A DNA stretch of 64,000 nucleotides from Larix kaempferi (taxonomy: Eukaryota > Streptophyta > Pinopsida > Pinales > Pinaceae). The position numbers and the translations under genes were made by a program. Where the stretch lies: positions 3,348,001 to 3,412,000 of the forward strand of contig BSBM01000050.1 in assembly GCA_027924585.1 (NCBI GenBank), read 5' to 3'. Below are positions 1-9,487 of the stretch, piece after piece (within the stretch, counting starts at the first letter, position 1; every line of letters begins with the position of its first letter). The notes below the pieces were generated by a model that was given only the letters and a program-made list of their open reading frames with translations, made no database searches and was not told the DNA's origin.

Positions 1-1434
1 TTTAGATAATTAACTTTAAAATTCTTTAATAATAATGAATAATTTTATTTTCCTTACCTTAATACCATAATAAAAAAATAGATTTTAAAGCAAATCAAAT
101 ATTAAATATTATTACAAATTCATAACAACAAAAATATATCCTCAAAAAATATATTTCATATATTACAATATTTCTTCAATTCAATTAAAAAAAATATTTT
201 CAACTCAATTAAAAAATCATTAAGTTTCACCACATAATTCTAAAAAATTTCTTGTTCCAACTACAAACTTTAAAATCAAATATTTTAAATATTTATATTT
301 ATAAATCAACTATTTTTAATTATAATTCTTAACTTTTTTTATATTATTTTAAAATAATAATATGATAAAAAAAATATTTTAAAAACCATAAATCATAATC
401 TTGTAAAACATTTCTATTTATAATCATAAGTAATATTTATATTTAATATCCTAATTAACTATTCAAATATATAAACCGTTTATATTTTGTTTTAATGCTT
501 GTGAACACAATATTATTTACAATTTTATTATTACAATCTTAAAAAAAATGAATATCACATCTACTTATAATATTAATCTACTTATAATATTAAAGTAAAA
601 AAGTAAATCAAATATTGATAAATAGTAAGTATGAATAATTTACTAATTATCATTTATATGTGTAATGATAATAATTTTATCAAATTGAAATATTAAAGAA
701 AATATATAATAAATATAGATAATTATCTAATAACACATTACATATTACATATTATTAAAAAATTATTTATTTAATTATTAAAAATATTATATAAAAATTA
801 TACAATTTGATATAAATAGTTTTACTAAATTTTTTTATGTCTTTAAATATTGTTTATGTGAAAATTTATTCTCAGTTATTTATAATATATAAATGCAATT
901 TTTTTTATGAATGAGGATTGAAAATGTTTTAGATAGATATAGAAATTTGATAAACTATATAATAAATAAAAATTTATATCTATGATTTTTTTAGAATTTT
1001 TGTAATTATTAATTTAATTATAAAAAATTTATAAGAATGAATAAAATTATTGAAATTTAATATGGATAAAATTTTAGAATTTTTGTAATTATTAATTTAA
1101 TTATAAAAAATTTAAGAGAATGAATAAAATTATTGAAACTCAATTTGGAAAAAAAATTATATTAAAATTTTATGTAGATATGTAACAAACACATAATTTC
1201 TTATTATTCCTTGAAAATTAATCATTAATATATTTTCTTTATAAAAAATATAAAAAAACAAGAGAATCCCATAATACATATTATAATAAAAAGTTTAAAT
1301 AATTATAAAACAAAGTTAATAAAAATGACGGCTAAACACGAAAACAGCTGCCCTCCATAGCCATTAAGATATGCATACTCATTGTGACCCAAATCCTAAA
1401 CTTATTCATCAAAAAGTAATGGAAAATGAAGTTG
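1..1434. other. AT-rich flank with no gene
   Basis: This stretch is strongly AT-rich with many short A and T runs, and no frame is open for a meaningful length on either strand. The only structure I see is an 83-bp tandem duplication at about 993-1150, recognisable from the repeated motif agaatttttgtaattatt at 993 and 1076. It is the left flank of the large Ty3/gypsy insertion, and its last five bases form the left target-site duplication. Confidence 0.8.
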
Positions 1435-1439
1435 GGATC
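1435..1439. repeat. Left target-site duplication of the Tat-like element
   Basis: GGATC abuts the TG end of the left LTR. The same five bases follow the CA end of the right LTR at 17122-17126. Five bases is the usual duplication size for LTR-element integrases. Confidence 0.95.
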
Positions 1440-2161
1440 TGTTGGCCCGGTTTTGCAACCAGGCTTAGTGCTATGGGCACCTGCTAACTAGTAGCAGCAG
1501 TTTCAATGGAAATAAATAACAATAAACTAATTAAACAAGACTATTCATGGATCTAAGCAAAGATATTAAGCAAATAACAAAAATAATTTAAGATCAAGAA
1601 CAAGAACATATAAAATAAAGAATTTGTATTGAAAGTATGGGGCAAGCAAGTGCTTGCGGAATCAATACCTCTAATGGTGAGGTTGAATAGCTCCAAGGAT
1701 GAGCAACTTCCAATCTCCAATGGTCTCTTCTCCAATGTGGTTTGCAATGGCTAAAATGCTCAGGGGAGATTTCAGCAGCATAAGGATGAGATAATGGATG
1801 GATGTGAAATGAGGAGCCCCTACCACCTTTTTATAGGTTTTGGTGGTGGGGAATACCATTTGTGGTTTTGTGGAAACCAAATGGTATTGACCAACATGGT
1901 TTAGGTACTTTTCCCTCCTTTTTCCTTTTTTGAATAAAAATAATATTTTAATTCCCTTTTTAATATTTTTGGGAATTTGGACCCTTTTTGAGGGTTTTTT
2001 ATGATTTTCTTGGAAAAATAATCTTTTTTAATGGAAAAAGGGGTGTACTAAGGTCTTTTGGTGACCTTTTGTTGGTTTCAGAGGCTCAGATGGTGGAAAA
2101 GTGGACAAATGGGTCATGTGAATAGGAAAATGAGCTAGTGAGCACTTTTTGGGTGTTAACA
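1440..2161 (-). repeat. 3' LTR of the Tat-like element (left copy)
   Basis: The 722-bp repeat begins TGTTGGCCC and ends TTAACA on the plus strand. It matches 16400-17121 at all but two positions, both transitions. Because the coding genes run on the minus strand, this left copy is the 3' LTR. Short ORFs inside it are identical in the other LTR and are not genes. Confidence 0.97.
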
Positions 2162-2174
2162 GATTGCCCCCTGA
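2162..2174 (-). promoter_or_regulatory. Polypurine tract of the Tat-like element
   Basis: Read on the minus strand, TCAGGGGGCAATC lies immediately upstream of the 3' LTR start. Its position and purine run fit the plus-strand priming site. The tract is short, so the exact borders are uncertain. Confidence 0.65.
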
Positions 2175-3509
2175 TGTGTGAGGGCAGGAGCTCATCGTAT
2201 GGCCGATAGACATCATAGTTCATTTGTCTTTTTCTGGGGTTTTAGGGGAGAGAAGAGACCGTTTGGAGACTGGAGCCACGGTCCTTGGAAGCTGCAAAAA
2301 TAAAAAATATTACATGACCTCAATATGGATGAGGTATAATCTCTGATAAAGGACGAGGCGGGCATTCCCATGCTCGTATCAAGACATATACAAAACAATT
2401 AGTCCCGAGAAGGGGGATCTAATACGTAAAGAAATATACTGGTACATCATAATGGTCCAGAGGGGACATTATTGTGGGATATACTCATGATCATGACTGA
2501 TCTCAATAACTGATACACTGGAATAACTGTTGAACTGCTGAAACTGACGGTGTCCAACATCTGTATATAGTCAATGACTATGAGTCATCTCTGAGAAATA
2601 ATGTAACTGTATACTCAAGGGAGTATGAAACTGGGGTAAATCTGAATCCTGTCGCCATGCGCAACCCGGATCTCTATAGAAAAAGTGTAACTGGTGTTAT
2701 CCATAGGAAGACTCTCAAATGTGGAGGAGTCAGGAGGTATCCGGGGTCTTGGACTAATATCTGAACGGCCCAATACCCTGTGCGAGTCTCAACGATGCGA
2801 TCAAGGTGTTGAAGTCGAGCATGTGAGAAACAACCATTCGGAGAGGCACTGAGGATTCCTCTCGAAATGATTCGTAGGCACTCATCATAAATGGTAATGA
2901 GTCCAAGACACAGGGACCTTTAGGTCTATCATCTGGAATCAATGTAGTTGTCGTCGACAGAGGGAGACCAGCAACTAACAAGGCAATGATGTTTCCTTGA
3001 TAGGAGCAGGAGGTGTATAACTGAAGTGATATAGTACTGATGGTAGGACTGACATACTTGTGGGGAAGGAAAATAACTGGGTCAAAAAATGGGTAGACTC
3101 AAACTTCCTTTGTTCAGAGCATGATGACATGGTTGACCTGGCAGCGTAGGGAACTGACTTGTGGGCGTGGGGATCATTGCTTTGACTCAACGGTATTATA
3201 CTGACTCTGGGGGGGGAGGACGAGCTGATAGGTGCTGTCGAGGGATTATCAAGGTGACATACTGCAGAATACTCTGAACAAAGGCGACCAAAATGGGGAA
3301 GCTGCCATATGAGTAGATGTGATCTGTCGTGGCGCCAAGAGGCACCATTGATTCCTTCTTCGTAGTTTTAATGAGCTCCAAGAAGGGATAAAAGTGTGCT
3401 CTGAAATGGAACGGTCCTGTGGATTTTGTGAGCCCAGGACGGCGCATGCTCATGGTTGCTTTCATGTTTAGAGAGTCTGAAAACGGTAGGTGGACTCTGT
3501 TGGTGTTTC
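2175..3509 (-). other. Sense-strand region between PMD promoter side and 3' LTR; broken open frames
   Basis: No recognised domain lies here. On the minus strand three consecutive open stretches follow one another in three different frames (3465-3196, 3190-2975 and 2981-2754, of 89, 71 and 75 codons). Their end-to-end arrangement could be an old sense-strand ORF broken by indels, or chance in a region less AT-rich than the flanks. I cannot name a family. The region separates the polypurine tract from the tandem arrays upstream of the antisense gene. Confidence 0.4.
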
Positions 3510-3975
3510 TTTTTCGTAAGTTTAGTCTCCAAGGCCCGAAAAAGGATAAAATGATGCGGATGGAGAACTCTTCTAGCCGATGTGACTAGAGTATACCTTT
3601 TTCGTAATTAGTCTACGAGGTCCGGAAAAGGGGTAAAATTATACCAGGTAGACGCCATTTCAGATACGTTTAGAGAGCATGAAAGGAAGCAAGATTGCTC
3701 GGCGATCTTTTCATTGTTTTAGGAGTCAGAAAAGAGCTTAACAGAAACTCCCTAAGTGTCTTTTTCGTAATTAGTCTACGAGGTCCGGAAAAGGGGTAAA
3801 CTTATACCAGATAGACGCCCTTTCAGATACGTTTAGCGAGCATGAAAGGAAGCAAGATTGCTCGGCGATCTTTTCATTGTTTTAGGAGTCAGAAAAGAGC
3901 TTAACAGAAACTCCCTAAGTGTCTTTTTCGTAAAGAGGGGTTGCTCGGCCCGAAAAAGGGATAAAATTATACCGA
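3510..3975. repeat. 163-bp tandem repeat array
   Basis: The phrase ttcgtaattagtctacgagg starts at 3601 and recurs at 3764. A third unit begins at 3927 (ttcgtaaagagggg) before diverging, giving a period of exactly 163 bp. A more diverged start is visible at about 3511. Each unit carries the same ctcggcgatcttttcattg and aaaagagcttaacag segments. The array sits between the element's 3' end and the promoter of the antisense gene. Confidence 0.9.
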
Positions 3976-3991
3976 ACAAAAATGGATTGAT

Positions 3992-4410
3992 GAGGGCGAG
4001 GAAAGGTCTCAAGCATCGTCATCAGCGCGGAAAACTGGATCCGGCGATATATGACACATCGAAAACGGAGAACGACCGATGTGGCACGCAAACCGAGGTG
4101 GCGCGGGGGCGTGGAAAAAACGCCCGGAAAATCTAAAGGTGAGAGCGAGAAATGATCTCAAGTATCATCACGAGCGCGGAAAACTGAATCCGGCTATATA
4201 TGACACATCGAAAATGGAGAACGGCCGATGTGGCACGCAAACCGAGGTGACGAGGGGGCGTGGAAAAAACGCCCGGAAAATCTAAAGGTGAGAGCGAGAA
4301 ATGATCTCAAGTATCATCACGAGCGCGAAAAACTGAATCCGGCTATATATGACACATCGAAAACGGAGAACGGCCGATGTGGCACGCAAACCGAGGCCAC
4401 GAGGGAGGCT
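3992..4410. repeat. 149-bp tandem repeat array, about 2.8 copies
   Basis: The unit containing gatgtggcacgcaaaccgagg recurs at about 4078, 4227 and 4376, a spacing of 149 bp. The unit also contains gtggaaaaaacgcccgg and a tatatgacacatcgaaaa segment. Open frames running through this array have a repetitive protein because of the repeat and are not annotated as genes. Confidence 0.9.
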
Positions 4411-4559
4411 AAAAAATGGTCAAAAACTGGACCCCGTGAAAACGGGAAACGGAAGGAACCTCTATGAAGTTCTCGCTGTGCTGATCCCAACGGTACCAAC
4501 GGTTTGAGAAATGGACTTCGTATGACCCCGCAATGGTTGTTTGAAATTTGTGGAATTTC

Positions 4560-4567
4560 TATAAATA
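4560..4567 (+). promoter_or_regulatory. Candidate TATA box for the antisense PMD gene
   Basis: TATAAATA occurs on the plus strand in the context ttctataaataggatg, about 120 bp before a good splice donor at 4684 and 540 bp before the PMD start codon. Transcription would begin near 4590-4600. It faces away from the element's own LTR promoter, so it would drive the PMD gene independently. The call rests on sequence and position only. Confidence 0.6.
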
Positions 4568-4683
4568 GGATGTGGGGCCCAATATGACTTGTCATTGTTA
4601 CGTGCGAGTTTGATAGAGCTGTCAGAGCTCTTTCTTGATTTCTGGGAGATTTCACCGTTGGTTTTCGATTTAGCGAGTTGCAG

Positions 4684-5099
4684 GTAATTCTATTCGCCTT
4701 AGCCTAGTCAATTATGTCTTTTTTGTTTGGCGGTGGGCCCCCGAAGGCCGCGAAACTCCACGTTGACTCTCCAACGTGGAACCGCGCGGGTTTCGGGTCT
4801 GAACCCGCGATGAACCGCGCGGGTTTTAGGCTCACAGTCGCGATGTTCATCGCGACTGTGAGGTCGGAACCCGCGATGTTCATCGCGTGTTCATGGGGGA
4901 TAGTCGCGATGTTCATCGCAACTGTCCGGCCAAAACCCGCGATGTTCATCGCGGGTTTTTGCATGGATCCCGCGATGGTCATCGCGGCTTTTTGTGGAAA
5001 AGCCGCGATGGGCATCGCGGATTTTTGTGTAAAAGCCGCGATGGGATTTTTGTAAATTTTTTGTGCTGGGGCTAAAAATTTCCTGTGTTTTCCTGGCAG
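4684..5099 (+). other. Candidate 5'-UTR intron of the PMD gene
   Basis: A donor-like site, gttgcag followed by gtaattc, occurs at 4683/4684. A strong acceptor, gtgttttcctggcag, ends at 5099, two bases before the PMD ATG at 5101. A 416-nt intron would remove the whole CpG-rich hairpin array, including several upstream ATGs that would otherwise hinder translation. This makes the intron plausible, but no transcript evidence is available. Confidence 0.6.
4770..5045. repeat. CpG-rich hairpin repeat array (3' side of the element)
   Basis: The array is built from near-perfect inverted repeats around cgcgatgttcatcgcg. Clear examples are at about 4840-4863 (cagtcgcgatg, TT, catcgcgactg) and about 4935-4960 (aaacccgcgatg, TT, catcgcgggttt). 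Later units read gccgcgatgggcatcgcgg. The composition is strikingly CpG-rich against the AT-rich surroundings. The sequence is related to the 33-bp array at 15866-16200 at the other end of the element. Confidence 0.9.
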
Positions 5100-5100
5100 G

Positions 5101-6548
5101 ATGTTGCGGAGAGCTCAGTCCGTGTGGCGGGAGAGAGAGATTGATGCCGAGATCATGTTGAGGATCGAGACTGATGGAGGGGTGAGACAGACCCTAGCCA
5201 TGAGCGGACTCTTGAAGTTCGCTCAGATTCCTCCTATCCGTTCAGTGAGGCGAATCCTGAACAAGCTCGTGCAGTGGTGGGTGCCGGCAGAGGGTGCCTT
5301 CATTATTGGTGGTGAGAGATTGGAGATTACTCTCACTGATGTATATTTTTTGACCGGTTTGCCCCGCTTGGGTGAGGTGGGTGATATTTCTCCGAGTTTG
5401 CCTCCGGGTGTGGATATGGAGGACCTCTTACAGACCTTCTGTGTGGATGACGCTGTTTTGGTAAACAGCTCTATTAGTCTGAAGTTCCTACGTGAGTGGG
5501 ATATGCGGGCTGTTGGTGCCTGTGTTTTGAGGATTTTGGGTGCTGCTGCACCACATCGTATGTCTGGGGGGCAGACGATGATGGTGGATTATGTTCTACG
5601 GGGTACTTACTACGCTTGGGCGCAGATGTTCTTGGCCGGTGTCCGGAGAGATCTGGACAAGGCCGTGAGAGAGGGAGGCGAGTTTTGTTACGCTTCTTTT
5701 TTATGCTGTTTTTTCTTTGAGCGGGTGCCGACCTTGCGGCCACATGTACCCGTTCGTGCTGGGCTTCCGAGCGAGCCTCGTATGATGAGGTGGGGGCAGA
5801 TGATGCCCCGTGCTGGAGGTGGTATCCGTGGCTACTTCACAGAGGACTTTTATCAGCAGTGGGAGCAGATGCCTCTGGTGATCGAGGACTATCCCTACGC
5901 CGGCATGGACTATCGGGGAGACCCAGAGATGCCACGTGCCCCAGGACAGGCCTGGAGCTTAGACGGTATGTTTTTGTGTATTATGTGATCTTATATCATA
6001 TGTAGTATGATTTATCATGATGATATCTGTTGTATAGTATCTGATGGTTTTACTTGCTTTGTGCAGATATGGGTCCAGTACCACCACCTGACTATGTGGC
6101 TCGGCAGGGGCGGGCGATGGTGGTCGCTCGTCCCCCAGTACCTGTACGTCCTCCTCGTGGTGGAGGATATGCAGCCCGTGGGCGAGGGGTTGGCCCTCAC
6201 GACGATGCTATTGATGGTATCCGACGGACTCTAGCCCGGATCGTAGATGGGCTCCCCGAGGATGGCTGGAGGGACCTTGATCGGGACATTTTGCAGGGAT
6301 GTCTCGGTGCGCCGCCTGAGTGGCAGTCACTTCTGTTGAGGGCAGCGGTGTTCGTTGCGAGACACGGGGGTGGTAGGGGAGATGCTCCGGCAGGGCCGGC
6401 TCAGGGGAGGATACGTCTGAGGGACGATCCAGCGGGGCCAGCAGAGCGGCGAGTTCGGGGTCGTCATGACCCGGCGGGGCCGGCGGAGGAGGAGCCGGAG
6501 GAGGAGCCGGAGGAGGAGCCTGAGGATCCTCAGGATCCAGATGAGTAG
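5101..6548 (+). CDS. Plant mobile domain (PMD) protein, antisense gene carried by the retrotransposon
   Basis: The coding sequence is exon 5101-5965 plus exon 6067-6548, giving 448 aa with no internal stop. The start ATG follows a strong acceptor by two bases. Residues 70-88 contain GGERLEITLTDVYFLTGLP, the hallmark block of the PMD family (PF10536, the group that includes Arabidopsis MAIN and MAIL1, nuclear proteins linked to silencing). The conserved region fills most of exon 1. Exon 2 encodes a basic, Gly/Arg-rich stretch and then an acidic tail with EEEPEEEPEEEPE. The gene faces the gag-pol genes and meets the second RNase H gene tail to tail, about 340 bp apart. It stays open while gag-pol carries breaks, which hints at selection or recent origin. 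PMD genes are known to be captured by plant transposons; a role in countering host silencing is only a hypothesis. Confidence 0.88.
5966..6066 (+). other. Coding intron of the PMD gene
   Basis: The 101-nt intron starts gtatgttttt after GACG and ends cttgctttgtgcag. It is T-rich, as plant introns are. Exon 1 ends one base into a codon and exon 2 supplies the other two (G plus AT gives Asp), so splicing joins 288 complete codons to the downstream frame without a shift. Unspliced translation would stop at 5986-5988, soon after the donor. Confidence 0.8.
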
Positions 6549-6734
6549 ATGATATTGTACTTGCCCCCAAATGCTCATGAGCATATGGGGAAGCATTTTT
6601 TGTATGACGGATGTATTTTTTGTATATTGAGTGCTGAGGGCACTTATGACATGTTGACTATTTGATTTGTATATATATGTGGATATATATTTTAGATATT
6701 TTGTCGTGGATGCACATTTGTCTATTGATTTATG

Positions 6735-6885
6735 TATGCCCGTGGAGGCACTTGTTATGCACATGGATGCATTATTTGGTTTGTTTGTTTTATGCCCGTG
6801 GAGGCACATGTTATGCACGTGGATGCAATATTGGTTTTTTGTATATGCCCGTGGAGGCACATGTTTTGCACATGGATGCATTTTT
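6735..6885 (+). repeat. Triplicated 36-bp motif downstream of PMD
   Basis: The motif tatgcccgtggaggcac, followed by ttatgcac and tggatgca, starts at 6735, 6791 and 6844. It lies in the presumed PMD 3' UTR, between the two convergent genes. Uneven spacing (56 and 53 bp) comes from T-rich spacers. Confidence 0.85.
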
Positions 6886-6888
6886 TGT

Positions 6889-7326
6889 TTATGGATATGA
6901 CCTGATGTGATTGGTGTGCCAGTCGAGGACATTGTTGGCCATATTATCTGCTACACTATTGAGGTGTCTTGGGACATGTGTGAATGTAATGGACTCAAAC
7001 TGTCTAACCATTTGTTTAGTGCGCAGGAATTTTCTGAAAAGACAGGGATCGCGTACCTGGTAATCATTGTTGAGCTGGGAAACTAGGAGCTGTGAGTCCA
7101 AGAAAACGTTGAGGTGACGTATGCTCATCTGGAGAGCAGCGGCCAGGAGACCGGTCACGGCATCGTATTCAGCTTGATTATTGGTGGCGGCACCTAAACA
7201 TACTCCATCAATGTGAATTAACTCATGTGAAGGGGAGTATATTACCCAAGCTGCGGAGGCGAGATTGGGAGACCAACGGCTTGCACCATCAGCGAAACCG
7301 ACATGGCAGAGTGGAAGAGGCTCCAT
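6889..7326 (-). CDS. Second, archaeal-type RNase H (aRNH) of the Tat-like element
   Basis: The 145-aa frame has all four acidic catalytic positions of RNase H: D13 in FADGAS, E53 in NNQAEYDAV, D77 in LDSQL and D127 in NSVADNMAN. The NNQAEY block is typical of the archaeal/plant-like RNase H acquired by Tat-lineage elements. It would degrade the RNA strand of the RNA-DNA hybrid during reverse transcription. It lies downstream of integrase in a different frame from it, separated by about 100 bp. Just before its ATG the minus strand reads ttctctgcatgaccacag, which looks like a splice acceptor, so expression by splicing is possible. The reading frame has no break. Confidence 0.88.
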   Translation of the reverse strand: MEPLPLCHVGFADGASRWSPNLASAAWVIYSPSHELIHIDGVCLGAATNNQAEYDAVTGLLAAALQMSIRHLNVFLDSQLLVSQLNNDYQVRDPCLFRKFLRTKQMVRQFESITFTHVPRHLNSVADNMANNVLDWHTNHIRSYP

Positions 7327-7429
7327 CTGTGGTCATGCAGAGAAAAACAAATATTTAGGTTTTTGAAATTTTTTGTGAACGAAAAATGTATGCCTATACT
7401 AAAATGGACGATGGTGTCCATCGGATTTT

Positions 7430-9454
7430 CTATGGGTAAAATCGTTTAAGGTACAACCCGTTGCGTGGGTTGCGTAAGGTGTTGCCTTCTGAATCGGTCA
7501 GAATGTATGCCCCCTGCCCGAGGCAGGTGTGTATGATATAGGGGCCTTGCCACATAGACACGAACTTTCCCTTTCCGGTTTTATCATGAGCTTGATCGTA
7601 AGCGAGGACAAGGTCTCCCTCCGAAAAGGTTCTTGGGTGGACGCGTTTGTCGTAACTTAGTTTCGATCGTTGTTTAGCAGCTTCCATGTTTTGAATGGCT
7701 GTGCGCCGATCTTCATCGGCCTGCTCTAGGAGCAGTAAACGTTGCTCGATCGGGGAAGTATCCGGTAGGAGCTCAACGGCGATATGTAAGGCTGGGATCT
7801 GGCACTCAATAGGGAGGACAGATTCTACGCCGTGAACTAAATGGAAAGGGGTAAAACCGGTGGCGGTTTTGGTTGAGGTGCGGTAGGCCCATAGTGCCGG
7901 GAAAAGCATGTGATGCCAATTGGATTTGTGCTTGTCTATAGTGCGTTGGAGAATGGTCTTCAAGATTTTATTGATCGCTTCGACTTGGCCGTTTCCTTGG
8001 GGATAGTAAGCAGAAGAGAAATGGTGTTCAAATTTCAACATGGTTGATAATTCCTTCCAGACGGCATCTTCGAAGTGAGAGCCGTGGTCAGAGACTAGCT
8101 GTTGTGGTACTCCGAAACGAGCGATAACATGGTTGAAGAAAAACCGTGCTGCAGTGTCGGCTTTGCAATTATAGGTCGGCATGGCTTCTGACCACTTGGT
8201 GAAATAATCTACAGCCACAATGATGTGTTTGTGACCGCCGACTGACGGGGGGTTGCAGTCGAGGAAATCTATGGCCCATTTGCAGAATGGTCCAACAGTG
8301 ATGACTGGATGAAGGGGGGCAGGGGGGGTTCTTGCTTTGGGGGCAAATAGTTGGCAGTTCTGGCAATGCTTGACTGCGGTGATGCAATCAGTAAACAATG
8401 ATGGCCAAAAATAACCTGCCCGAATGATTTTCTGGGCGGTAGCCATACCGGAGAAATGGACTCCACAGGCACCGCTATGACAATCGTTAAGGACTTGTTC
8501 TGCCTCGCTATGGGATAGGCAGCGGCGTAAGATAGTATCAATGCCACGTCGGTAAAGTACATCCCCAATCAGTAGGTATCGGGGGGCGTGGTGTCGTATG
8601 CGACGGCGGCCATCACGATCGATGTGTGGTCGGAATTTTTGCGTACGAAGGTAAGTCAGTATGTCTCCATACCAAGGGTCGTCAGACGAAATAATGAAGA
8701 TCTGCTCGTCAATCAGGTCCGTTTGGATCACGGGTGATGTCGAGGAGGATGGGAGGTCCGTGATGAGGTGAGCTAGTGCGGGGGCTTTGGTGCTTTTGGG
8801 AGTTTTGAAAGTGAGGTCATATTCCTGGAGGATAATGACCCATTTAGCAACACGACCTTGTAGGAGCCGCCGGGTGAGGAGGTAGACCATGGGGTTGGAG
8901 TCGGCGACAACCGTGGTATGACTAAGCAAAATATAGTGTCGCAGTTTTTGTACGGAAAAGACTACAGCTAGGGCTAGTCTTTCCTCGTATGGGTAACGTA
9001 GGGGTGGGCCGGACAAGGTCTGGCTGACGTAATAAATCACATGCTCTTTGTGGGAGGCATCTTCTTGGACCAAAACTCCAGAGACGGCATGTTCAGATGC
9101 CGAGACGTAAAGGGTGAAGTTTTGAGAGAAATCCGGTGGGGATATCAAGGGGGCTTGTGTGAGAGCTTTCTTGAGGGCTTCGAATGCCGTGTCTGCTTGC
9201 TCATCCCAAACAAAGGGTATGTGGGTACGGAGTAAGCGTAAGAATCCATGGACTTTGGTGGCGTAATCCGGAACAAAGCGCCTAAGAAAATTGGACCGCC
9301 CTTGCAAGCTCTGAAGCTGGCGAAGCGTGCGAGGAGGGGGAAGTTCTAAGATGGCTTTGACTTTCAGGGGATCGACAGTGATTCCGTCTTGGGAAACAAT
9401 GAAACCCAACAACCGGCCCGCCGGGACGCAAAAGACACACTTGTGTGGGTTCAA
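7430..9454 (-). CDS. Pol C-terminal part: RT thumb, degenerate RNase H, integrase
   Basis: This 674-codon frame begins just after the RT stop and is in the same frame. Residues 1-100 are the end of RT (NPHKC, LGFIVSQDGI). Residues 113-215 are the Ty3-type RNase H, but the first catalytic Asp is Ser118 (LYVSASEH). Integrase follows, with a zinc-binding set H326, H333, C364, C367 and a catalytic triad D396, D456, E492 (35 residues between the last two). The C-terminal part has FSEGDLVLAYD and WQGPY motifs. The stop after LKRFYP looks like a natural end. The listed start is only the first Met after the upstream nonsense codon; the polyprotein frame continues from upstream. Confidence 0.92.
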   Translation of the reverse strand: MNPHKCVFCVPAGRLLGFIVSQDGITVDPLKVKAILELPPPRTLRQLQSLQGRSNFLRRFVPDYATKVHGFLRLLRTHIPFVWDEQADTAFEALKKALTQAPLISPPDFSQNFTLYVSASEHAVSGVLVQEDASHKEHVIYYVSQTLSGPPLRYPYEERLALAVVFSVQKLRHYILLSHTTVVADSNPMVYLLTRRLLQGRVAKWVIILQEYDLTFKTPKSTKAPALAHLITDLPSSSTSPVIQTDLIDEQIFIISSDDPWYGDILTYLRTQKFRPHIDRDGRRRIRHHAPRYLLIGDVLYRRGIDTILRRCLSHSEAEQVLNDCHSGACGVHFSGMATAQKIIRAGYFWPSLFTDCITAVKHCQNCQLFAPKARTPPAPLHPVITVGPFCKWAIDFLDCNPPSVGGHKHIIVAVDYFTKWSEAMPTYNCKADTAARFFFNHVIARFGVPQQLVSDHGSHFEDAVWKELSTMLKFEHHFSSAYYPQGNGQVEAINKILKTILQRTIDKHKSNWHHMLFPALWAYRTSTKTATGFTPFHLVHGVESVLPIECQIPALHIAVELLPDTSPIEQRLLLLEQADEDRRTAIQNMEAAKQRSKLSYDKRVHPRTFSEGDLVLAYDQAHDKTGKGKFVSMWQGPYIIHTCLGQGAYILTDSEGNTLRNPRNGLYLKRFYP

Positions 9455-9487
9455 GCGGATTTTATACTTGCGACACCGCAGGAAAAC

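Noticed and set aside
3858-4467. Overlapping plus-strand frames of 68 to 92 codons with similar products
   Set aside because: They run through the 149-bp tandem array and repeat because the DNA does. No start context, splice site or domain supports them.
4704-5055. Plus- and minus-strand frames of about 100 codons with repeated AMFIA or AMNIA units
   Set aside because: They are translations of the CpG-rich hairpin array, which also forms open frames in the opposite direction because of its palindromes.
6327-6932. 201-codon minus-strand frame opposite the PMD C-terminus
   Set aside because: It is the antisense of the acidic, repeat-rich PMD exon and its downstream repeats, with no recognised domain.
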